DNA from: Yanghanlia caeni
Lineage (GTDB): Bacteria; Pseudomonadota; Gammaproteobacteria; Burkholderiales; Burkholderiaceae_B
Reading direction: 5' to 3'
DNA: 64,000 nucleotides
Assembly: GCA_030733815.1 (NCBI GenBank)
Contig: JAUZQE010000008.1
Location: 1-64,000 of the forward strand
How positions within the stretch are numbered: position 1 is the first letter of the stretch; each line of letters begins with the position of its first letter. This document shows, piece by piece, positions 57,423 to 64,000 of the stretch. The position numbers and the translations under genes are program-made. The notes beneath the pieces are model-generated. The model saw only the letters and a program-made list of their open reading frames with translations, did no database searches and had not been told where the DNA came from.

Positions 57423-58445
57423 ATGACAACGCAGGTCGACGATCTGATCGCTCAGGCGAAAGAACAGTTCGCACAGGCGCACGACGCCGCGGCACTTGAA
57501 AATGCCAAGGCCCGCTTCCTGGGCAAGCAGGGTGCGCTCACTGCCATGCTCAAGGGGCTGGCTGCGCTCGAGCCCGAGCGCAAGCGGGAAGAGGGCGCGC
57601 GCATCAACCAGCTCAAGCAGCAGATCGAGGGCCTGCTGAGCGCGCGGCGGGCCGAGCTGCAACAGGCAGAACTCGACCGGCGGCTGGCAGCCGAAACCAT
57701 CGACGTCACCCTGCCGGGGCGGGGCCGCGGATTCGGCGGCATTCACCCCGTGATTCAGGCCTGGCAGCGCGTCGAGGCCATTTTCCGTTCCATTGGTTTC
57801 GACGTGGCGGACGGCCCCGAAATCGAGAACGACTGGACCAACTTCACGGCGCTGAACAACCCCGAAAATCATCCGGCCCGTTCCATGCAGGACACCTTCT
57901 ACGTCGACATGAACGACGCCGACGGGCTGCCGCTACTGCTGCGCACGCACACCAGCCCCATGCAAGTGCGCTACGCCCGCATGCATACGCCGCCCATCAA
58001 GGTGATCGCACCGGGTCGCACCTACCGCGTCGATAGCGACGCCACCCATTCGCCCATGTTCCACCAGGTCGAAGGGCTCTGGATCGATGAAGACATCTCC
58101 TTTGCCGACCTCAAGGGCGTTTATACCGAATTCCTGCGGGCGTTCTTCGAAACCGACGACCTGTGCGTACGGTTCCGCCCGTCTTTCTTCCCGTTTACCG
58201 AACCGTCTGCCGAAATCGACATGATGTTCACGTCAGGCCCCAATCAGGGCCGCTGGCTCGAGATTTCCGGTTCGGGGCAGGTGCATCCCCAGGTGGTGCG
58301 CAATTTCGGTCTTGATCCCGAGCGCTACATTGGCTTTGCTTTCGGCTCAGGCCTGGAACGACTGGCCATGCTGCGCTACGGCGTGAATGACCTTCGTCTG
58401 TTCTTCGAAGGCGATTTGCGCTTCCTGCGCCAGTTCAACCGCTGA
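57423..58445 (+). CDS. pheS: Phenylalanyl-tRNA synthetase alpha subunit
   Basis: 340 residues. An N-terminal coiled coil (about residues 1-90) leads to the class II catalytic core: [30 protein letters not shown], the [25 protein letters not shown] block and a C-terminal [17 protein letters not shown] motif 3. It pairs with PheT. The ATG at 57423 has GGAAGGG upstream; a start 11 residues earlier is less likely. Confidence 0.95.
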   Translation: MTTQVDDLIAQAKEQFAQAHDAAALENAKARFLGKQGALTAMLKGLAALEPERKREEGARINQLKQQIEGLLSARRAELQQAELDRRLAAETIDVTLPGRGRGFGGIHPVIQAWQRVEAIFRSIGFDVADGPEIENDWTNFTALNNPENHPARSMQDTFYVDMNDADGLPLLLRTHTSPMQVRYARMHTPPIKVIAPGRTYRVDSDATHSPMFHQVEGLWIDEDISFADLKGVYTEFLRAFFETDDLCVRFRPSFFPFTEPSAEIDMMFTSGPNQGRWLEISGSGQVHPQVVRNFGLDPERYIGFAFGSGLERLAMLRYGVNDLRLFFEGDLRFLRQFNR

Positions 58446-58507
58446 GCCCGTGACGGGGCCCACAGCTCTCTCACTTCCCCGAACGCACCGTTACACCCGA
58501 GACCATC

Positions 58508-60916
58508 ATGCTATTTCCAGAATCCTGGCTCCGTACCTACGTCAATCCCGATCTCGATACCGAGGAACTGGCGCACAGCCTTACCATGGCCGGGCTCGAA
58601 GTGGAAGAAACCGAAACCGTGGCACCGCCGTTTTCGGGTGTCGTGGTTGCGCGCATCGCGCAGGTGCAGCCGCACCCGAATGCCGATCGCCTGCGTGTGT
58701 GCAGCGTCGATGACGGCTCCGGCACGCCGCTGCAGATTGTGTGCGGCGCGCCAAATGCCGCCGAAGGGCTGGTCGTGCCGCTGGCCCGGGTGGGCGCGCA
58801 GTTGCCCGGCGGAATGAAGATCGGGCCGGTGAAGATGCGTGGCGTGGAGTCGGCCGGCATGCTGTGCTCGGCCCGTGAGCTGGGTCTGTCTCAAGATCAT
58901 GCCGGGCTGCTGGAACTCGACGCCGATGCGCCTGTAGGCGAGGACCTGCGCGCCTACCTCGATCTCGACGACACGGTGTTCACCCTCAAGCTTACGCCGA
59001 ACCGGGCCGACTGTCTGTCGATTCGCGGCGTGGCGCGCGAGGTGGCGGCGCTGACAGGCGCCCCCATGAAGACGCTTGCATTCGAACCGGTTGCTCCCAC
59101 CATCGAAGACCGCCTCGCGGTCAAGGTCGAAGCGCCCGATTTGTGCGGGCGCTTCGCCGGGCGCGTGATCCGGGGCGTGAACGCCCGTGCCGAGACGCCG
59201 GCCTGGATGAAGCGTCAGCTCGAGCGCGCGGGGCAGCGCTCGATTTCCGCGCTGGTCGATATTTCGAACTACGTCATGCTCGAACTGGGCCGGCCCACCC
59301 ACGTGTTCGACATCCGCCGCATTCAGGGCGGCCTGACCGTGCGCTGGGCGCGCGAAGGCGAGCGCCTGGAACTGCTGAGCGGCCAGGTCGTCGACCTGCA
59401 ACCCGATGTGGGCGTGATTGCCGCCGGCGACGTGGTGGAAAGCATGGCGGGCATCATGGGTGGCGAAGCTACGGCCGTCACGCTCGACACCACCGACATT
59501 TACCTGGAAGGCGCGTTCTGGTGGCCCGAGGCCATCATGGGCCGGGCGCGACGCTACAAATTCAGTTCCGAGGCGAGCCACCGCTTCGAGCGCGGCGTTG
59601 ATTTTGCCAACGTGCCCGAAGACCTGGAATACATGACCCGTCTCATTGTCGACATTTGCGGCGGCGAGGTCGGCCCGCTTGACGACCAGGTGATTGCCCT
59701 GCCGGAGCGCAAGCCCGTACGCATGCGCCTTGACCGCTGTCGGCGCGTACTCGGGCTTGCACTCGAGCGCGCAGAGGTTGAAGACATCTTCACGCGTCTG
59801 AGTCTGCCTTTCACCGTGGAAAACGACGTGTTCATCGTGGAGCCCCCCAGCTATCGCTTCGACCTCGTGATCGAAGAGGATCTGATCGAGGAAGTGGCCC
59901 GCATCTACGGCTTCGAGCGCATTCCCGATCTGCCGCCCCGGGCGCGGGCTCACATGCGCGCCTTGCCGGAAACGCTGCGCGGCCCCCATGAGCTGCGCGT
60001 TCGCATGGCTGCGCTCGACTACCAGGAAGTCATCAATTTCTCGTTTGTCGAAGAAGCCTGGGAGCGCGATTACGCGGGCAACGACAACCCGATCCGCCTG
60101 CTCAATCCCATTGCGAGTCAGCTGGCCGTCATGCGCAGCAGCCTGATTGGCGGGCTGGTGGCGAACATTGCCTACAACATGCGTCATCGGCAAAGCCGGG
60201 TGCGTGTGTTCGAACTGGGGCGTGTGTTCATGCGCAATGCCGATGTGCGCGACGGCGATCTGAGCGTTGCCGGTGTCGAACAGCCCACGCGCCTTGCCGC
60301 CGCGGCCTGGGGCCCGGCGCTCGAGGAACAATGGGGCGAACCCGTGCGCCAGGTCGACTTCTACGACGTGAAAAGCGATCTCGTCGATCTGCTGGGCACC
60401 AACGCCGCCCGCATGCGTTGCGTGCCGGCCGTCCATCCCGCCCTGCATCCGGGGCGTAGCGCGCGCATCGAGATCGACGGCAAGCCGGCGGGCTGGCTGG
60501 GTGAATTGCACCCCCGTTGGGTGCAGAAGGCCGAGCTGGGTCAGGCACCGGTGGTGTTCGAAATCGATGTGGCGGCCATTTCCGAAGGCGCCATGCCGGC
60601 TCTGGAAAGCCTGTCGCGCCAACCCGTGGTGATTCGCGACCTGGCCGTGTGGGTCGATAACGCAGTGTCGTATCAGGATTTGTTGGATACGCTTACCCGC
60701 ACCGTGGCGTCTGATGCTAACCTTAATATCGTGCGGGAGATTCGTCTGTTCGACGTTTGGCGCGACAAGTCGGCCGCGAACGAGGAAAAGAGTCTCGCTT
60801 TCCGCTTCCGGCTGCAGAACCCCGAGGCCACGCTCGACGACGATGCCGTCGACGCCTGCATGGTGGCCTTGCTGCAGGCCCTCAAGATTCACCACGGTGC
60901 GCGCCAGCGTGCCTGA
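58508..60916 (+). CDS. pheT: Phenylalanyl-tRNA synthetase beta subunit
   Basis: 802 residues. Order: a tRNA-binding OB domain ([24 protein letters not shown]), the B3/B4 editing domain ([24 protein letters not shown]), B5, a catalytic-like core and a C-terminal FDX-ACB domain that grips the tRNA ([18 protein letters not shown]). The ATG is 62 bases after pheS. A very long antisense reading frame across it is a coding shadow. Confidence 0.95.
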   Translation: MLFPESWLRTYVNPDLDTEELAHSLTMAGLEVEETETVAPPFSGVVVARIAQVQPHPNADRLRVCSVDDGSGTPLQIVCGAPNAAEGLVVPLARVGAQLPGGMKIGPVKMRGVESAGMLCSARELGLSQDHAGLLELDADAPVGEDLRAYLDLDDTVFTLKLTPNRADCLSIRGVAREVAALTGAPMKTLAFEPVAPTIEDRLAVKVEAPDLCGRFAGRVIRGVNARAETPAWMKRQLERAGQRSISALVDISNYVMLELGRPTHVFDIRRIQGGLTVRWAREGERLELLSGQVVDLQPDVGVIAAGDVVESMAGIMGGEATAVTLDTTDIYLEGAFWWPEAIMGRARRYKFSSEASHRFERGVDFANVPEDLEYMTRLIVDICGGEVGPLDDQVIALPERKPVRMRLDRCRRVLGLALERAEVEDIFTRLSLPFTVENDVFIVEPPSYRFDLVIEEDLIEEVARIYGFERIPDLPPRARAHMRALPETLRGPHELRVRMAALDYQEVINFSFVEEAWERDYAGNDNPIRLLNPIASQLAVMRSSLIGGLVANIAYNMRHRQSRVRVFELGRVFMRNADVRDGDLSVAGVEQPTRLAAAAWGPALEEQWGEPVRQVDFYDVKSDLVDLLGTNAARMRCVPAVHPALHPGRSARIEIDGKPAGWLGELHPRWVQKAELGQAPVVFEIDVAAISEGAMPALESLSRQPVVIRDLAVWVDNAVSYQDLLDTLTRTVASDANLNIVREIRLFDVWRDKSAANEEKSLAFRFRLQNPEATLDDDAVDACMVALLQALKIHHGARQRA

Positions 60917-60938
60917 GACGCCTAAAGGAATGCGTTCG

Positions 60939-61271
60939 ATGACTGCTGATCGTACTCTTACCAAGGCAGAACTTGCCGAACTGCTCTTCGAGCGGGTGGG
61001 GCTCAACAAGCGTGAAGCCAAAGATATCGTCGACACCTTCTTCGAAGAAATTCGCGAGGCGCTTGCCAAGGGCATCGAAGTGAAGCTGTCGGGTTTCGGC
61101 AATTTCCAGGTGCGCGACAAGCCGCCGCGCCCGGGCCGCAACCCCAAAACGGGCGAGGTCATTCCCATTGCCGCGCGGCGCGTGGTAACGTTTCATGCCA
61201 GCCAGAAACTCAAGAGTGTTGTCGAACAGGCGGGTGTTCCGGCTGCCAAAGGCCTTAATTCCGGCACATAA
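60939..61271 (+). CDS. ihfA: Integration host factor alpha subunit
   Basis: 110-residue DNA-bending protein. [31 protein letters not shown] and the beta-arm block [26 protein letters not shown] are the HU/IHF core; the loop Pro is in RNPKTGE. The ATG at 60939 is used, since AAAGGA is nine bases upstream and adjacent to the alternative ATG at 60930. The location after pheT is conserved in gamma- and betaproteobacteria. Confidence 0.94.
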   Translation: MTADRTLTKAELAELLFERVGLNKREAKDIVDTFFEEIREALAKGIEVKLSGFGNFQVRDKPPRPGRNPKTGEVIPIAARRVVTFHASQKLKSVVEQAGVPAAKGLNSGT

Positions 61272-61295
61272 CGATAAGTGGCCCCAGAATCATCC

Positions 61296-61727
61296 ATGAG
61301 CACGACCGAATCTTCCGTCAATCTGCCCCCCATTCCTGCCAAACGCTATTTCACTATTGGCGAAGTCAGTGAACTGTGCTGCGTGAAGCCGCATGTGCTG
61401 CGCTATTGGGAACAGGAGTTCACGCAGCTCAAGCCGCTCAAGCGCCGCGGCAACCGGCGGTATTACCAGCACCACGAGGTGCTGCTGATCCGTCGCATCC
61501 GCCATCTTCTTTATGAAGAAGGCTTCACCATCAGCGGTGCGCGCAACCGGCTGGGCGACGCCGCCGATCGTGCCGCCTACGATCCCGAAGCCGCCGTGCG
61601 CCTCACCGCCAACGAGCTGCAGGCGCTGCGTGCCGATCTCATGGCGGTGCGCGACGCTCTGGCGAATGCTCTGGGTGAAGCGGAATCGTCTGCTTCGCCA
61701 GCCGGCGATTTTCATCTTTCGCCTTAA
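61296..61727 (+). CDS. MerR-family regulator downstream of ihfA
   Basis: 143 residues. The MerR HTH is clear (KRYFTIGEVSELCCVKPHVLRYWEQEFTQLKP and RRGNRRYYQHHEVLLIRRIRHLLY). No metal-binding Cys pattern follows; the rest is short and Ala-rich. This uncharacterised MerR-like gene after ihfA is common in betaproteobacteria. The ATG at 61296 is preferred to a GTG at 61278. It converges with the anti-sigma gene after a 44-base gap. Confidence 0.82.
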   Translation: MSTTESSVNLPPIPAKRYFTIGEVSELCCVKPHVLRYWEQEFTQLKPLKRRGNRRYYQHHEVLLIRRIRHLLYEEGFTISGARNRLGDAADRAAYDPEAAVRLTANELQALRADLMAVRDALANALGEAESSASPAGDFHLSP

Positions 61728-61771
61728 GCGGGTCTTTCTTTTCCAGTATTGAACGCGGCAGCCGGCCCGGC

Positions 61772-63109
61772 TCAGGGTCGGGCTGGCTGCGTAATGGGGC
61801 CGCCCGCAGCCGAGGCGGCCCCTGTCGTCTCCGGCAGCGCAGTTTCCGACCCAAACACCGTCATCTGACCAATGAACAGAATGGGCCCGTTGGCAATGCC
61901 CCGGGCGGCGTCGTCCTGACGTTCCAGAGTGATTTCCAGTAACTGATCGTCTGCAAGTGTACCCAGCTGTGCGGCCGGAATCTGCACGGGGCGGTTGGGG
62001 TCGATGCGTGCGAGCAGACGCGGCTCGGGAATCGACGGGCTGCGCGTCCAGAGTACGACCTGCCGGTCGGCCGGCACTTCGGTATGCACGTGCGGGCGCA
62101 TCACCAAGTTGCCGTGGGGGTCGAGCGTGGCCGTCCAGCCGGGCGTGCTGGTGGTGCCGGGGGCCTGAAGGATTGCGGCGCGGGTGGGGGCCACTTTGAT
62201 GACCTGCACCGGGGGTGGGGGCGGCTCGCCGGGCAGCATGAAGCCGGCGACGGCTGCCGCGACGGCGCACATACTGACCAGGCGCCACAGCCACACCTGC
62301 CGCACGAGGCGCCGCTGCGCATGGGCGTCATGGGCCGATGAGGCTGATGCGGCGGATGCGGCGGATGCGGCGGATGCGGCGGATGCGGCTGATGCGGCGG
62401 ATGTGCCGTCGCGCCGTGTGGCCGGCCCGGATGTTCCGCCGCCGGGCGCGTCCTCCGGTGAGGCACTGGATGTTTTTATGGCGTGCGCGCCAGAGGGATT
62501 TGCGGGTCGCGCGCTCGTGTGCGCGGTAGTGCCTCGGTGGCTGGAGGCTGGGGAGGTTGGAACGGTTGGCGCAGCCGCTACCGTTGGATCAGGTGATGCT
62601 GTCGAACCAGACGATGCTGTCGAAGCAGACAATGCCGTTGGAGTTGCTGCATCACTGGCAGCCGTCGACGCAGGGGAAACGTGCGCTCGGGTGACGTCAG
62701 AATCGGGCTTGCGCGTATTCTGCCCGACTGAATGTACTGCGTGGTGACCGAACGCATTGGCCGTGGCGGTTTGAATAGCGGCAGACTCGGAGGGGTCGTT
62801 GACGGACGGCTTGCGCAGCAACTGGGGGCGAGGCGGTGTGAGGTCTGCCGGGGGCGCGCCAATACCCAGCGTATGTTGCAGTTTCAGGCGCAGGGCAGGG
62901 TCGGGATGCTCGCGGGGCAGGGCATCGACCAGGGCAAGCAGGCGGTGTTCCCACGCCAGGGCGAGCTGCAGGGCCTCATCGTTTTCCCCGAGAAGCCGGT
63001 GGACGTCGGTCAGTTCATTGGGGCCAAGCAGGCCGCAGACATACTCAGCAATACGTACGTCGTCCGACGCGCCGCCCTGGCGGTCGAGCGTGAAACGGTG
63101 CGTACTCAT
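61772..63109 (-). CDS. RskA-like anti-sigma factor with repeat-bearing linker
   Basis: 445 residues. The N-terminus (RIAEYVCGLLGPNELTDVHRLL ... ALAWEHRLLALVDALP) resembles the sigma-binding part of anti-sigma-K factors; then a long Ser/Ala/Pro/Thr-rich linker with SAA repeats (about residues 235-260), one membrane helix (VSMCAVAAAVAGFML), and a periplasmic RskA C-terminal domain (about 295-435). Its start overlaps the sigma gene's stop by four bases. It likely holds the sigma factor inactive until a signal, which is not identified. Confidence 0.78.
   Translation of the reverse strand: MSTHRFTLDRQGGASDDVRIAEYVCGLLGPNELTDVHRLLGENDEALQLALAWEHRLLALVDALPREHPDPALRLKLQHTLGIGAPPADLTPPRPQLLRKPSVNDPSESAAIQTATANAFGHHAVHSVGQNTRKPDSDVTRAHVSPASTAASDAATPTALSASTASSGSTASPDPTVAAAPTVPTSPASSHRGTTAHTSARPANPSGAHAIKTSSASPEDAPGGGTSGPATRRDGTSAASAASAASAASAASAASASSAHDAHAQRRLVRQVWLWRLVSMCAVAAAVAGFMLPGEPPPPPVQVIKVAPTRAAILQAPGTTSTPGWTATLDPHGNLVMRPHVHTEVPADRQVVLWTRSPSIPEPRLLARIDPNRPVQIPAAQLGTLADDQLLEITLERQDDAARGIANGPILFIGQMTVFGSETALPETTGAASAAGGPITQPARP
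62337..62408 (-). repeat. Nine-base tandem repeat in the anti-sigma linker
   Basis: Eight adjacent nine-base units, plus-strand GATGCGGCG with small changes, run from 62337 to 62408; the five central units are nearly identical. Because nine is a multiple of three, copy-number change would keep the frame and change only the linker length. Confidence 0.88.
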
Positions 63110-63597
63110 GCAGGCAGGCCTCGCAGAGCGGCCTGAGTCGAGCGCCGCAGCTCGGCTTCGCTGCAGTGCAGCCAGCCGGCCACACGACGATAGTCGGCAC
63201 CGTGCAGGTAGGCGTGTGCGATAGCGTCATATGCCCGCCCGTCGGCGGTACGCACAAGGCGCGCAATCTCGCCACGCACCGCCGTGGCGGGGGGCAATTC
63301 GGGTGGCATGACCGACGAGCCAGCGGCGGTGGCGGCAAGCCGTGCGCGGGCGAGGTGGCGCAGCACGCTGTAGATCCAGGCGCGGGCCGGACCCATGGCG
63401 GCGTCGTACTGATCGGCATGACGCCAGATCAGTGCGAACGTGTCGTGCACCAGCCCCTCGGCGTCATGGGGTACGAGGCGCCGGCACAGCGCCAGCATGT
63501 GCGGCGCTTCGTGATCGTACAGCTGATGAAAGGCCCTTTCGTCTCCTCGCGCGCAGGCGAGTAGTGCAGTGGCGTGGTCGAAGGAGGCGGTTTCCAT
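63106..63597 (-). CDS. ECF-type RNA polymerase sigma factor
   Basis: 163 residues. Region 2-like (FHQLYDHEAPHMLALCRRLVPHDAEGLVHDTFALIWRHADQYD) and region 4-like (DAIAHAYLHGADYRRVAGWLHCSEAELRR) segments match a small extracytoplasmic-function sigma factor. It overlaps the RskA-like anti-sigma gene, which is the usual partner. The start at 63597 (METASFDH) is chosen because GGAGG lies about ten bases upstream; a frame to 63675 adds Arg-rich residues read through the hairpin region. Confidence 0.82.
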   Translation of the reverse strand: METASFDHATALLACARGDERAFHQLYDHEAPHMLALCRRLVPHDAEGLVHDTFALIWRHADQYDAAMGPARAWIYSVLRHLARARLAATAAGSSVMPPELPPATAVRGEIARLVRTADGRAYDAIAHAYLHGADYRRVAGWLHCSEAELRRSTQAALRGLPA

Positions 63598-63602
63598 GAT
63601 TC

Positions 63603-63671
63603 TTCCGGGCGCCCGTGTGCGGGCAAAGACGCTATTGTAGGGGCTGCGCCAGCCCCTACGGGCGCCCGGAA
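63603..63671. repeat. Nested inverted repeat between sigma and Bug genes
   Basis: Outer arms TTCCGGGCGCCCGT (63603-63616) and 63658-63671 are exact 14-base complements. An inner hairpin, GTAGGGGCTG (63637-63646) with CAGCCCCTAC (63650-63659), has a three-base loop. The two structures share bases 63658-63659, so both cannot form in full at once. No T run follows, so it is not a standard terminator; it could terminate Bug transcription, or switch. Confidence 0.75.
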
Positions 63672-63681
63672 CCAACAGAAA

Positions 63682-64000
63682 TCAGGATTTCTCGATGCCG
63701 GCCTTGCGGATGATCTCGCCCCACTTCTCGGTTTCCTGGCGCTGGAATTCGGCAAGCTCTTCGGGTGTCGAGGTGACGGCGCGTGTGCCGGTCTGCTCGT
63801 AGAACTGTACGGCGGCGGGTTGCTTGGTGGCGCCTGTAAGCAGTTCATGCAGCCGCTTCACAATATCGGAAGGCGTGCCGGCCGGAACATATGCACCGAA
63901 CCAGTACCCCATTTCGTAGCCGGGTACGCCGGCTTCGGCAATGGTCGGAACTTCCGGTGCGAGGGGCGAGCGCTCCGGCATGGTGACGCCCAGTGCGCGC
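63682..64000 (-). CDS. Bug-family (TctC) receptor, partial C-terminal end
   Basis: The 3' part of a Bug receptor gene whose 5' end lies beyond the window. About 106 residues are visible: RALGVTMPERSPLAPEVPTIAEAGVPGYEMG and the VPAGTPSDIVKRLHELL block are typical of the second lobe. The ATG at 63981 is internal, not a start, since the reading frame and Bug sequence continue upstream of it to the window edge. Ligand unknown. Confidence 0.88.
   Translation of the reverse strand, partial: RALGVTMPERSPLAPEVPTIAEAGVPGYEMGYWFGAYVPAGTPSDIVKRLHELLTGATKQPAAVQFYEQTGTRAVTSTPEELAEFQRQETEKWGEIIRKAGIEKS

Noticed and set aside
58511-61168. 885-codon open frame on the minus strand across pheT and ihfA
   Set aside because: It is a codon-bias shadow in high-GC DNA. 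Both plus-strand genes are unmistakable, and the antisense translation is His/Arg/Gly-rich with no domain.
63682-63981. Complete 99-residue protein starting at 63981
   Set aside because: The frame continues upstream with Bug-family sequence to the window edge, so the ATG is internal to a partial gene.

Overview
The window looks like chromosomal DNA from a high-GC betaproteobacterium of the order Burkholderiales, most likely family Alcaligenaceae (Bordetella/Achromobacter/Pusillimonas relatives). The clues are Bug-type (TctC) solute receptors, a BPSS1780-type membrane protein, a type-II homoserine kinase, the leuCDB-asd-fimV-truA-trpF order, and the gshB-EIIA(Man)-HPr-EI set beside amtB-glnK. 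I saw no rRNA, phage, transposase or CRISPR. One tRNA gene, tRNA-Val(GAC), is present.

Layout. 1-1605: a possible structured leader, tag, and a convergent EamA-type transporter. 1756-10987: a compact Tad/Flp-type pilus or secretion locus: prepilin-like protein, TadG-like and TadE-like proteins, a secreted protein of unknown family, CpaB, secretin, an FHA-CpaF fusion ATPase, TadB, TadC and a DUF192 protein. No prepilin peptidase or TadZ/CpaE is seen. 11093-20496: a nine-gene run joining a branched-chain-type ABC importer (livGHMKF) to an acyl-CoA synthetase, TetR regulator, enoyl-CoA hydratase and thiolase, probably for uptake and CoA-dependent breakdown of an unidentified carboxylate. 20480-29014: housekeeping genes (BPSS1780 protein, thrB, dusA, CBS protein, BrkB/YihY, DUF2069, selO, aroC, M48 lipoprotein protease). 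29261-39695: leuC, leuD, terminator, leuB, asd, fimV, truA, a TRAP permease pair without a receptor gene, and trpF. 39714-45397: a Bug-RidA-Crp operon, a divergent alpha/beta hydrolase, an HD protein and a Na/Pi cotransporter-PhoU fusion.

45580-61727: tRNA-Val, then the translation/IHF cluster thrS-infC ... rpmI-rplT-pheS-pheT-ihfA-merR. This normally compact cluster is split by about 8 kb carrying gshB, a regulatory-only PTS, amtB-glnK (with a clear sigma-54 promoter and an NtrC-like site), a small lipoprotein, ubiK and comM. infC appears to start at a non-canonical ATC codon and is followed by its own terminator. rpmI has a strong-looking sigma-70 promoter and a repeat-rich 230-base leader. 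61772-63597: an ECF-type sigma factor and an RskA-like anti-sigma factor whose linker holds a 9-bp tandem repeat. The window ends inside another Bug receptor gene.

Most genes are ordinary conserved chromosomal genes. The items most worth follow-up are the reduced Tad-like locus with its FHA-ATPase, the split infC/rpmI cluster with its odd leaders, the repeat-bearing nitrogen-control region, and the anti-sigma repeat.
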